DNA from: Streptococcus suis
Lineage (GTDB): Bacteria; Bacillota; Bacilli; Lactobacillales; Streptococcaceae
Length of the DNA: 64,000 bases
NCBI RefSeq assembly: GCF_002964575.1
Contig: NZ_POQQ01000057.1
Coordinates: 1 to 64,000 of the forward strand
Direction of reading: 5' to 3'
In this document: one piece after another, positions 9,374 to 19,426 of the stretch
Position numbering within the stretch: position 1 is the stretch's first letter
Layout of the letters: every line of letters begins with the position of its first letter
Translations under genes and position numbers: made by a program
Notes under the pieces: model-generated
Told to the model about the DNA's origin: nothing
The model's database searches: none
Seen by the model: the letters and a program-made list of their open reading frames with translations, nothing else

Positions 9374-9513
9374 TTGTGAAAATTATTTCAAAAGGTGTAG
9401 GCAAAAGAATGTTGAATTGTGAAAAAACGCACTAAATCAGGCTTCTTCACAAAAATTTCAGTAAGTAGAAAACGGTTCAATTATTTGCCATTTGTGAAAT
9501 ATTGGTCTATCAT
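9374..9513 (+). promoter_or_regulatory. Pyruvate dehydrogenase promoter with Rex-like sites
   Basis: TTGCCA (9485-9490) and TATCAT (9508-9513) with a 17-nt spacer form the likely promoter. Sequences close to the Rex operator (TTGTGAAAWWWWTTCACAA) occur at 9374-9393 (TTGTGAAAATTATTTCAAAA), at 9418 (TTGTGAAAAAA), reversed near 9446 (TTCACAAAAA), and inside the spacer at 9492 (TTGTGAAATA). Rex senses the NADH/NAD+ ratio, and pdh genes are known Rex targets in streptococci. The assignment is inferred from motif match and position. Confidence 0.6.
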
Positions 9514-9546
9514 ATTACAGAACGAGAAAAACCTTTGGAGGAAATT

Positions 9547-10515
9547 ATGGTATCTATCTCAAAAGAACAACACTTGGATATGTTCCTAAAAATGCAACAA
9601 ATCCGTGATGTTGATATGAAATTGAACAAATTGGTGCGTCGTGGCTTTGTACAAGGTATGACTCACTTCTCAGTTGGTGAAGAAGCGGCTGCGGTTGGTC
9701 CAATCGCTGGTTTGACAGACCAAGACATCATCTTCTCACACCACCGTGGTCACGGTCACGTTATTGCAAAAGGGATTGACATTAACGGTATGATGGCTGA
9801 GCTTGCTGGTAAAGCAACTGGTACATCTAAAGGTCGTGGTGGTTCCATGCACTTGGCAAACGTTGAAAAAGGAAACTTTGGTTCAAATGGTATCGTAGGT
9901 GGTGGTTATGCTCTTGCAGTTGGTGCTGCCCTTACTCAACAATACCTTGGTACAGATAATATCGTTATTGCTTTCTCAGGTGACTCAGCGACAAACGAAG
10001 GCTCATTCCATGAGTCAATGAACTTGGCAGCTGTTTGGAACTTGCCAGTTATCTTCTTCATCACCAACAACCGTTACGGTATCTCAACAGATATTTCTTA
10101 TTCAACTAAGATTCCTCACCTCTACCAACGTGCTGCTGCATACGGTATGCCAGGTCACTATGTTGAGGATGGTAACGATGTCATTGCTGTTTATGAGAAA
10201 ATGCAAGAAGTCATCGAATACGTTCGTGCAGGAAACGGACCAGCAATGGTTGAGGTTGAATCATACCGCTGGTTTGGTCACTCAACTGCCGACGCTGGTG
10301 TTTACCGTACCAAAGAAGAAGTCAACGAGTGGAAAGCAAAAGACCCACTTAAGAAATACCGTAAATACTTGACAGAAAACAAGATTGCGACAGACGAAGA
10401 ATTGGATGCCATCGAAGCACAAGTTGCAGAACAAGTAGAAGCATCTGTGAAATTCGCACAAGAAAGCCCAGATCCAGACATCTCAGTAGCTTACGAAGAC
10501 GTTTTCGTGGATTAG
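9547..10515 (+). CDS. pdhA: Pyruvate dehydrogenase E1 component, alpha subunit
   Basis: This is the TPP-dependent alpha subunit of the two-chain E1 that decarboxylates pyruvate and passes the acetyl group to lipoyl-E2. The 322-aa protein has GSGGSMH-like glycine motifs (GRGGSMHLANVEKGNFG) and the TPP/Mg motif GDSATNEGSFHESMNLA ending in TNN. GGAGG lies 4 nt before the ATG at 9547; a frame extension to 9502 is not supported. The protein resembles acetoin dehydrogenase E1 alpha (AcoA), but with this gene set and no acetoin genes nearby PDH is the better call. Confidence 0.9.
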   Translation: MVSISKEQHLDMFLKMQQIRDVDMKLNKLVRRGFVQGMTHFSVGEEAAAVGPIAGLTDQDIIFSHHRGHGHVIAKGIDINGMMAELAGKATGTSKGRGGSMHLANVEKGNFGSNGIVGGGYALAVGAALTQQYLGTDNIVIAFSGDSATNEGSFHESMNLAAVWNLPVIFFITNNRYGISTDISYSTKIPHLYQRAAAYGMPGHYVEDGNDVIAVYEKMQEVIEYVRAGNGPAMVEVESYRWFGHSTADAGVYRTKEEVNEWKAKDPLKKYRKYLTENKIATDEELDAIEAQVAEQVEASVKFAQESPDPDISVAYEDVFVD

Positions 10516-10567
10516 TCTACTGTCCAGATTGAAGAAAATTTTTGATATAAGTAGGAGAAATTTTAAA

Positions 10568-11563
10568 ATGGCTGAAACAAAAGTAATGGCCTTGCGTGAA
10601 GCGATTAACTTGGCTCAAAGCGAAGAAATGCGTAAGGATGAAAAAGTATTCTTGATGGGTGAAGACGTCGGTATCTACGGCGGTGACTTCGGTACATCTG
10701 TTGGTATGTTGGACGAATTTGGTCCAAAACGCGTTCGCGACACGCCTATCTCTGAGGCAGCAATCGCTGGTTCTGCGGTTGGTGCAGCTCAAACAGGTCT
10801 TCGTCCAATCGTTGACTTGACTTTCATGGACTTCATCACAATTGCCCTCGATGCGATTGTTAACCAAGCGGCTAAAACCAACTATATGTTTGGTGGTGGC
10901 TTGAAAACACCTGTAACCTTCCGTGTGGCATCTGGATCAGGTATCGGTTCAGCGGCACAGCACTCACAATCTCTTGAAGCTTGGTTGACCCACATCCCAG
11001 GTATCAAAGTTGTTGCACCAGGTACAGCGAACGATGCAAAAGGTCTCTTGAAATCATCTATCCTTGACAACAACCCAGTTATCTTCTTGGAGCCAAAAGC
11101 TCTTTACGGTAAGAAAGAAGAAGTGAACTTGGATCCTGATTTCTACATTCCACTTGGTAAAGGTGAAATCAAACGTGAAGGTACAGATGTAACTATCATT
11201 TCATACGGTCGTATGTTGGAACGTGCCTTGAAAGCTGCTGAAGAAGTAGCTGCTGAAGGCATCAGCGTAGAAGTGGTTGACCCTCGTACCCTTATCCCAT
11301 TGGATAAAGAATTGATCATCGAATCTGTGAAGAAAACTGGTAAGGTTATCTTGGTCAACGATGCTTACAAAACAGGTGGTTTCATTGGTGAAATCGCATC
11401 AATCATCACAGAAAGCGAAGCCTTTGACTACTTGGATGCACCAATCATCCGTATCGCTTCAGACGATGTACCAGTTCCTTACGCAAACATTCTTGAAAAC
11501 GCAGTATTGCCAAACGTAGAGAAAATCAAGGCGGCAATCTATAAGCAAGTAAACAAGGGTTAA
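10568..11563 (+). CDS. pdhB: Pyruvate dehydrogenase E1 component, beta subunit
   Basis: This 331-aa transketolase-like subunit pairs with PdhA in an alpha2beta2 E1. It has MGEDVGIYGGDFG, RVRDTPISEAAIAG, the FGGGLKTPVTFR segment and a C-terminal transketolase domain (SYGRMLERALKAAEE to VVDPRTLIPLD). AGGAGA precedes the ATG at 10568; the upstream extension from 10529 is not needed. It lies 52 nt after pdhA. Confidence 0.92.
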   Translation: MAETKVMALREAINLAQSEEMRKDEKVFLMGEDVGIYGGDFGTSVGMLDEFGPKRVRDTPISEAAIAGSAVGAAQTGLRPIVDLTFMDFITIALDAIVNQAAKTNYMFGGGLKTPVTFRVASGSGIGSAAQHSQSLEAWLTHIPGIKVVAPGTANDAKGLLKSSILDNNPVIFLEPKALYGKKEEVNLDPDFYIPLGKGEIKREGTDVTIISYGRMLERALKAAEEVAAEGISVEVVDPRTLIPLDKELIIESVKKTGKVILVNDAYKTGGFIGEIASIITESEAFDYLDAPIIRIASDDVPVPYANILENAVLPNVEKIKAAIYKQVNKG

Positions 11564-11680
11564 GAAAGATGAAAGGACGGGCAACCGTCCTAGCCCTGTT
11601 TGAAAGAGTGTAGCCAGAATTTGACCTGACTTGATGAAACAGTCTGGTTTAATGGTTACGTAAGAAACTGAAAGAAAGGA

Positions 11681-11780
11681 ATTGAACCCGTCCGGAAGAC
11701 TTGGAAAAAAGATAAATCGCTACGAAAAGGAGGATTTTCTATTTTTCAATCGTTTTCTGTTCGGACTTGGTATCTAAAAA
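11681..11780 (+). ncRNA. Structured leader RNA of E2 (copy 1)
   Basis: This intergenic element runs up to the pdhC start. GTCCGGA (11690-11696) pairs with TTCGGAC (11760-11766). GAAAAA (11704-11709) pairs with TTTTTC (11742-11747). GAAAA/TTTTC form a hairpin whose loop (11729-11734) contains the only GGAGG, 47 nt from the ATG. AGATA (11710-11714) can pair with TATCT (11771-11775), just before the start codon. The helix ends exactly 14 nt before ATG. A related element precedes pdhD. No known riboswitch class is recognised. The upstream part of the gap (11564-11680) shows nothing clear. Confidence 0.6.
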
Positions 11781-13166
11781 ATGGCTATTGAAATCATTAT
11801 GCCTAAGCTCGGTGTGGACATGCAAGAAGGTGAAATCATCGAGTGGAAAAAACAAGAGGGCGATTTCGTCAATGAAGGCGATGTCATCTTGGAAATGATG
11901 TCTGACAAGACCAGCATGGAGCTGGAAGCAGAAGAGTCAGGCGTCTTATTGAAAATTGTTCATGGAAACGGTGCTACTGTTCCCGTAACAGAAGTTATTG
12001 CCTACTTGGGTGCTGAAGGTGAGACAGTTGAAGCAGGAGCTTCATCTGCTCCAGTTGCTCCTGCAGCAGCAATCGAAGAAGTGCCTGCAGGTCGTACACC
12101 TGTCATCGTTGCACCTGCAGTTGCTGCCAAGCCACAAGGTGGTGGCAAGGTTCGTGCGACTCCTGCAGCACGTAAATTGGCGCGTGAGCTTGGAATTGAC
12201 TTGGGTCTTGTTCCAGGAACAGGTGCTAACGGTCGTGTCCACAAGGTTGACGTTGAAGACTTCAAGGGAGCAGCTCCAAAAGCAACTCCGCTTGCAGCCC
12301 GTATTGCAGCCGACCAAGGTGTTGACTTGTCAACTCTTACTGGTTCAGGTGTCAATGGTAAGATTGTTAAGGACGACGTTCTTGCAGTACTTGCTCCTGC
12401 AGCTGTAGAAACTGCTGCTCCAGCACCGAAAGCAGAAGAAAAACCAGCTAAAGAATTGCCAGAAGGCGTTGAAATCATCAAGATGAGCCCAATGCGTAAG
12501 GCAATTTCAAAAGGTATGGTCAACTCTTACTTAACAGCTCCAACCTTTACGCTTAACTACGATATCGACATGACCAACCTCATGGCATTGCGTAAGCAAG
12601 TCCTTGAGCCAATCATGAACAAGACTGGTCTGAAAGTGACCTTTACAGACTTGATTGGTCTTGCGGTTGTTCGTACTTTGATGAAAGAAGAACACCGTTA
12701 CATGAACGCATCTTTGATTAATGATGCTCAGGAAATCGAGTTGCACAAGTTTGTCAACCTTGGTATCGCGGTAGGTTTGGATGAAGGATTGGTGGTGCCA
12801 GTTGTTCACGGTGCAGATAAGATGAGCTTGTCTGACTTCGTAGTGGCTTCGAAAGATGTCATCAAGAAGGCGCAATCTGGTAAGTTGAAGGGTGCTGAAA
12901 TGTCAGGTTCGACCTTCTCTATCACCAACTTGGGTATGTTTGGTACTAAAACCTTTAACCCAATCATCAACCAACCAAACTCAGCAATCCTTGGTGTTGC
13001 GGCAACTGTTCAAACACCAGTTGTCATCGACGGCGAAATCAAAATCCGTCCAATCATGGCACTCTGCTTGACCATTGACCACCGTATCGTTGACGGTATG
13101 AATGGTGCTAAGTTCATGGTTGACTTGAAGAACTTGCTGGAAAACCCATTAGAATTATTAATCTGA
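11781..13166 (+). CDS. pdhC: Dihydrolipoamide acetyltransferase (PDH E2), two subunit-binding domains
   Basis: E2 forms the core of the pyruvate dehydrogenase complex and transfers the acetyl group to CoA. The 461 aa contain a lipoyl domain (1-84; lipoylated Lys43 in SDKTS), an Ala/Pro linker, two peripheral subunit-binding-like domains (about 123-160 and 167-204), a second linker, and the catalytic domain (about 228-461) with DHRIVDGM. Two binding domains are unusual. No Shine-Dalgarno lies near the ATG, and an in-frame TAA just upstream excludes an earlier start. A conserved RNA element precedes it. Confidence 0.93.
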   Translation: MAIEIIMPKLGVDMQEGEIIEWKKQEGDFVNEGDVILEMMSDKTSMELEAEESGVLLKIVHGNGATVPVTEVIAYLGAEGETVEAGASSAPVAPAAAIEEVPAGRTPVIVAPAVAAKPQGGGKVRATPAARKLARELGIDLGLVPGTGANGRVHKVDVEDFKGAAPKATPLAARIAADQGVDLSTLTGSGVNGKIVKDDVLAVLAPAAVETAAPAPKAEEKPAKELPEGVEIIKMSPMRKAISKGMVNSYLTAPTFTLNYDIDMTNLMALRKQVLEPIMNKTGLKVTFTDLIGLAVVRTLMKEEHRYMNASLINDAQEIELHKFVNLGIAVGLDEGLVVPVVHGADKMSLSDFVVASKDVIKKAQSGKLKGAEMSGSTFSITNLGMFGTKTFNPIINQPNSAILGVAATVQTPVVIDGEIKIRPIMALCLTIDHRIVDGMNGAKFMVDLKNLLENPLELLI

Positions 13167-13252
13167 TAAGGTTTTTATTGGTCGAAAATAAAGGAATGTA
13201 GATTTCTGAATAGAAAATAAAGAAAGGGAATAAGAGCGAGAGAGTTTTAGCA

Positions 13253-13364
13253 ATTGAACCCGAGCGGAAAGCTCGGAAAAATAGATAAATCGTTTAGAAA
13301 ATCAGGATTTTCTACGATTTCCTAATTTTTCAGTCGCTTTCTCTTCGCTCTTGGTATCTTAATC
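13253..13364 (+). ncRNA. Structured leader RNA of E3 (copy 2)
   Basis: This element is related to the one before pdhC. It shares ATTGAACCC at its 5' end, AGATAAATCG in the middle and CTTGGTATCT at the 3' end. GAGCGGA (13262-13268) pairs with TTCGCTC (13344-13350), with different bases from copy 1 but the same geometry. GAAAAAT (13276-13282) pairs with ATTTTTC (13325-13331). AAATCGT (13287-13293) pairs with ACGATTT (13314-13320) around an inner GAAAAT/ATTTTC hairpin with a CAGG loop. As in copy 1, exactly 14 nt separate the helix from the ATG, and no Shine-Dalgarno is present there. Confidence 0.6.
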
Positions 13365-15125
13365 ATGGCAATTGAAATTATTATGCCTAAACTTGGTGTA
13401 GATATGCAAGAAGGCGAAATCATCGAGTGGAAAAAACAAGAAGGTGATTTTGTCAACGAAGGTGATGTTATCTTGGAGATGATGTCAGACAAGACAAGCA
13501 TGGAATTGGAAGCAGAAGAATCAGGTGTTCTTTTGAAAATCGTTCATGGTAACGGTGCAACAGTTCCTGTAACTGAAGTCATTGCTTACCTTGGTGCAGA
13601 AGGTGAAACTGTTGAAGTGGGTGCTGCACCTGCTCCAGCAGCAGTTGCTCAAGCAACTGCTGACTTGAAAGCAGCTGGTTTAGAAGTGCCTGGAGCTCCT
13701 GCAGCAGCTCCACAAGCCCCTAAGGCTGAATTGGCTGCTGACGAGTATGATATGGTTGTTGTCGGTGGTGGTCCTGCTGGTTACTACGCAGCTATTCGTG
13801 GTGCTCAATTGGGCGGTAAAATCGCTATCGTTGAGAAATCAGAATTTGGTGGTACTTGTTTGAACAAGGGTTGTATCCCAACTAAGACTTACCTTAAGAA
13901 CGCTGAAATCCTTGACGGCTTGAAGATTGCAGCTGAGCGTGGTATCAACCTTGCTTCAACAAACTACACCGTTGACATGGACAAGACAGTTGACTTCAAG
14001 AACAAGGTTGTGAAGACATTGACTGGTGGCGTTCAAGGTCTCTTGAAAGCTAACAAGGTAACCATCTTCAATGGTCTTGGTCAAGTAAACCCTGACAAGA
14101 CTGTTGTCATTGGCGACAAGGTTATCAAAGGTCGTAGCATCATCCTTGCAACAGGTTCTAAAGTATCACGCATCAACATCCCAGGTATTGATTCTAAGTT
14201 GGTATTGACTTCTGATGATATTCTTGATTTGCGTGAAATTCCTAAGTCACTCACTGTTATGGGTGGTGGCGTAGTCGGTGTGGAACTTGGTTTGGTTTAC
14301 GCATCATACGGCACAGAAGTAACAGTTGTTGAAATGGCTGACCGTATCATTCCAGGTATGGACCGCGAAGTGTCTGTTGAATTGCAAAAAGTCCTTTCTA
14401 AGAAAGGTATGAAATTCTTGACATCCGTTGGTGTATCTGAAATCGTTGAAGCTAACAACCAATTGACAATCAAGTTGAACGACGGTTCAGAAATTGTTTC
14501 TGAAAAAGCCCTTCTTTCAATCGGACGTGTACCACAATTGGCTGGTCTTGAAAATCTTAACCTTGAATTGGACCGCGGTCGTATCAAGGTTAACGAATAC
14601 CAAGAAACATCTATCCCAGGTATCTACGCACCAGGTGATGTCAACGGTACCAAGATGTTGGCACACGCTGCTTACCGTATGGGTGAAGTGGCAGCTGAAA
14701 ATGCCATCAACGGCAACCACCATAAGGCTAAATTGGACTTCACACCAGCAGCGGTTTACACACACCCAGAAATCGCGATGGTTGGTTTGACAGAAGACCA
14801 AGCTATTGAGATATACGGTAAAGAAAACATCCTTATCGGTCGCAACAGCTTCACTGGTAACGGTCGTGCGATTGCTTCTAACGAAGCACATGGTTTTGTA
14901 AAAGTTATCGCTGAGAAGAAATACCATGAAATCCTTGGTGTTCACATCATCGGTCCAGTTGCAGCTGAAATGATCAACGAAGCAGCAACCATCATGGAAT
15001 CTGAATTGACAGTTGACGACGTGGCAGCATCAATCCACGGTCACCCAACCTTCTCAGAAGTGATGTACGAAGCCTTCCTTGATGTTCTTGGTGTTGCGAT
15101 CCACAACCCACCAAAACGTAAATAA
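13365..15125 (+). CDS. pdhD: Dihydrolipoamide dehydrogenase (PDH E3) with N-terminal lipoyl domain
   Basis: E3 reoxidises dihydrolipoamide with FAD and NAD+. The 586 aa consist of an N-terminal lipoyl domain, whose first 84 residues are identical to those of E2, an Ala/Pro linker, and a complete flavoprotein from about residue 126: an FAD-binding GGGPAGY motif, the redox disulfide GGTCLNKGCIPTK, the NAD-binding GGGVVGVELG, and the C-terminal GHPTFSEVMYEAF with the catalytic His and Glu. The lipoyl-E3 fusion is known in streptococci. The gene lacks a nearby Shine-Dalgarno. Confidence 0.95.
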   Translation: MAIEIIMPKLGVDMQEGEIIEWKKQEGDFVNEGDVILEMMSDKTSMELEAEESGVLLKIVHGNGATVPVTEVIAYLGAEGETVEVGAAPAPAAVAQATADLKAAGLEVPGAPAAAPQAPKAELAADEYDMVVVGGGPAGYYAAIRGAQLGGKIAIVEKSEFGGTCLNKGCIPTKTYLKNAEILDGLKIAAERGINLASTNYTVDMDKTVDFKNKVVKTLTGGVQGLLKANKVTIFNGLGQVNPDKTVVIGDKVIKGRSIILATGSKVSRINIPGIDSKLVLTSDDILDLREIPKSLTVMGGGVVGVELGLVYASYGTEVTVVEMADRIIPGMDREVSVELQKVLSKKGMKFLTSVGVSEIVEANNQLTIKLNDGSEIVSEKALLSIGRVPQLAGLENLNLELDRGRIKVNEYQETSIPGIYAPGDVNGTKMLAHAAYRMGEVAAENAINGNHHKAKLDFTPAAVYTHPEIAMVGLTEDQAIEIYGKENILIGRNSFTGNGRAIASNEAHGFVKVIAEKKYHEILGVHIIGPVAAEMINEAATIMESELTVDDVAASIHGHPTFSEVMYEAFLDVLGVAIHNPPKRK

Positions 15126-15135
15126 TCAGATAAGT

Positions 15136-15168
15136 AAAAAGAAAGCCCGTGTGGCTTTCTTTTTTTGC
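15136..15168 (+). terminator. Terminator of the pdh operon
   Basis: AAGAAAGCC pairs with GGCTTTCTT around a short loop and is followed by a run of T. It lies right after pdhD. Confidence 0.85.
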
Positions 15169-15265
15169 ATGTTCATACAATAGTATCAATCTTTCGCAGT
15201 TTTTGACTGTTATTTGGTAGAAAAACAGACTATACTTGTAGTAGAAAAAGGCAAGGAGAATAAAG

Positions 15266-16105
15266 ATGCGCAAGATTATTTTTTTAGATGTGGATGGGAC
15301 CTTGGTAGACTATCACAATCGAATTCCAGAATCAGCTATTCGTGCTATCCGGCAGGCTAGAGAAAATGGGCATTTGGTCTATGTCTGTACTGGTCGCAGT
15401 CGGGCAGAAATGCAGCCAGAACTATGGGAAATTGGCTTGGACGGAATGATTGGTGGCAACGGCTCCTATGTAGAGCATCAGGGCAAAGTCGTCATGCACC
15501 AACTCATATCAGAAGAGGATAGCCGAGCGATTGTGGACTGGCTTCATGAACGCGGTCTGGAATTTTACCTGGAAAGCAACAACGGCCTTTTTGCCAGTGA
15601 GAATTTCCGTGAACGGGCTCGTGAAACCTTGAAGATTTATGCCATGAACAAGGGAAAAACAGCTGAGGAGGTCGCTAATCAAGAGGTAGAAGATGTCATG
15701 CATGGAATGGTATTTGATGGAGAATTGTACCGAGATGATTTGAATAAAATCAGTTTTGTGCTCGATTCCTATCAGGATCATTTGGACTCCAAGGAAGCTT
15801 TTCCCAACTTGGTCGCAAATACTTGGGGTGGCCGCGGAGAGTCAGCTCTATTTGGTGACCTAGGAGTGAAAAACATCGACAAGGCGCATGCGATTAATGT
15901 TTTGTTGGACTATTTAGGAGCCAGTCAGAAGGATACCATCGCTTTTGGAGATGCTAAGATTGATATTCCCATGCTGGATTACTGTGCGGTTGGGGTCGCT
16001 ATGGGAAATGGCGGAGCGGAGATCTTGGCTATGGCTGATATGATTACAGACGATGTTGAAGAAGACGGCCTTTACAATGCCTTTGACAGATTAGGGTTGC
16101 TATAA
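15266..16105 (+). CDS. Cof-type HAD-family phosphatase
   Basis: This 279-aa cytosolic hydrolase has the HAD motif I DVDGTLVDYH at residues 7-16, motif II (VCTGRSRAEM), a C2-type cap, and motif III/IV FGDAKIDIPMLDYCAVGVAMGNG near the end. The family dephosphorylates sugar phosphates, nucleotides or flavin precursors; the substrate cannot be read from the sequence. AAGGAG lies 7 nt before the ATG. It appears to be transcribed alone. Confidence 0.85.
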   Translation: MRKIIFLDVDGTLVDYHNRIPESAIRAIRQARENGHLVYVCTGRSRAEMQPELWEIGLDGMIGGNGSYVEHQGKVVMHQLISEEDSRAIVDWLHERGLEFYLESNNGLFASENFRERARETLKIYAMNKGKTAEEVANQEVEDVMHGMVFDGELYRDDLNKISFVLDSYQDHLDSKEAFPNLVANTWGGRGESALFGDLGVKNIDKAHAINVLLDYLGASQKDTIAFGDAKIDIPMLDYCAVGVAMGNGGAEILAMADMITDDVEEDGLYNAFDRLGLL

Positions 16106-16173
16106 GATTTTTGAATTAGAATAATTTGTTCTAAAGTATTGCCAAACCGCTTACAATCTGATAAGATAAGAAT

Positions 16174-16262
16174 AGGATTGTTACTGATAAGCAGGCAAAA
16201 CCTAAGTAGATAGTAAATGGTCTGGAAACAGCCTTATTTGCTATATGCTTGGGTTCTTTTTT
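16174..16262 (+). promoter_or_regulatory. RAT antiterminator and overlapping terminator 1 (before licT)
   Basis: AGGATTGTTACTGATAAGCAGGCAAAACCT (16174-16203, described by its ends AGGATTGTTACTG and GGCAAAACCT) matches the ribonucleic antiterminator bound by LicT/BglG proteins. Its 3' part overlaps a terminator: AACCTAAG pairs with CTTGGGTT (near 16247-16255), followed by a T run. LicT binding to the RAT would prevent terminator formation, giving autogenous control of licT. Confidence 0.85.
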
Positions 16263-16293
16263 ATCAGTCAAGTGAAATAGGTGGTGAGAACAA

Positions 16294-17127
16294 ATGCAGA
16301 TAGAAAAAGTCTATAACAATAATGTTGTTCAAGCAGTTGATAACCAGGGACGTGAATTGATTGTAATGGGGAAGGGTCTGGGATTTCAGAAGAAAACTGG
16401 TGAACAAGTAGATGCCAGTAAGATTGAAAAGACTTTTGTTCTTCAAAACGATAATCAACAGGCAGATCTAACCAATCTCTATCTTCAAATGGGGAATGGA
16501 GAGACTGAGGTTGTCAATACTATTATTGCTAAGGCAGAAACAGTTTTGGGTGTTTCCTTTGATCTATCACTTTACCTTGCATTAGGTGATCACCTCCACT
16601 TTGTTTTCCAAAGAAGTCGAGAAGGATTAAGCATTGAAAATCCTTTGGCTTGGGAAATTAGAAAATTTTATCCACAAGAATATCAGTTGGGACTAGCGGC
16701 GCTTGCTTATATCAAGGAAAGCTTGGGACTGGACTTGGAAAAATCAGAAGCATCATCTATTGCTCTTCACTTGATCAATGCTCAGAAAAATGGTGCTTTT
16801 GGAAAAGATAGTCAGATTATAAGTAAAATTGTCACACAGATCTTAGACATTGTCCGCTTGCATTTTGGCTGTGTAGCTTATGAAGAAGATACCAGCTACC
16901 ACCGTTTTGTGACCCATGTGCAGTATTTTGCCCAGCGGGTGGCAAATGGGATTGTAGAAGGACAGAACGATGCCTTCCTTTATGAGCAGGTCAAAGCTAA
17001 CTATCCGGATTCCTTTGCCTGTACACAAAAGATTCAGCAGTATATTGCTCAGGTCTATCAATTTGAAATGTCCAAGGATGAACAAGTCTATTTGACCATT
17101 CATATCCAACGTTTAAAAACTAGTTAG
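16294..17127 (+). CDS. licT: BglG/LicT-family transcriptional antiterminator
   Basis: This RNA-binding regulator stops premature termination at RAT sites when its beta-glucoside is present. The 277 aa comprise a co-antiterminator RNA-binding domain (1-56) and two PTS regulation domains. The expected phosphorylatable histidines are visible: His100 and His159 in PRD1, His208 and His270 in PRD2. EII and HPr phosphorylation of these would control activity. RAT sites stand upstream of this gene and of the adjacent PTS gene. Confidence 0.93.
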   Translation: MQIEKVYNNNVVQAVDNQGRELIVMGKGLGFQKKTGEQVDASKIEKTFVLQNDNQQADLTNLYLQMGNGETEVVNTIIAKAETVLGVSFDLSLYLALGDHLHFVFQRSREGLSIENPLAWEIRKFYPQEYQLGLAALAYIKESLGLDLEKSEASSIALHLINAQKNGAFGKDSQIISKIVTQILDIVRLHFGCVAYEEDTSYHRFVTHVQYFAQRVANGIVEGQNDAFLYEQVKANYPDSFACTQKIQQYIAQVYQFEMSKDEQVYLTIHIQRLKTS

Positions 17128-17147
17128 AAAAAAATCAAAAAAACTTC

Positions 17148-17189
17148 AGAAAACGCTTGCAAAAGTTTTGGCAATGTGTTATTATAATT
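17148..17189 (+). promoter_or_regulatory. cre-like site and promoter region of the beta-glucoside PTS gene
   Basis: GAAAACGCTTGCAAA (about 17149-17163) fits the CcpA cre consensus well, with TATAAT near 17183. The cre site precedes the second RAT, so catabolite repression plus LicT antitermination is the likely control. The -35 is not clear. Confidence 0.6.
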
Positions 17190-17197
17190 TTAACAAA

Positions 17198-19235
<2,038 letters not shown>

Positions 19236-19426
19236 TTAAATTGAATAGAGAAAGGGTAAATTAATATTTCTATACAAGACTAGAAAAACAGATAATTTTG
19301 TATAGATCATTGTAATAAATCTAAATAGATGCTAATCAGAACGTATTTTCCACGGATTTTGCGAATAAGTTAGTATTTATTTAGATTTTTTTGTGGTAAA
19401 AACATATTAAAATATGGGTGATTATT

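Noticed and set aside
12002..12523. Minus-strand 173-aa frame opposite pdhC
   Set aside because: It mirrors the Ala/Pro-rich linker codons. PdhC has clear domain support.
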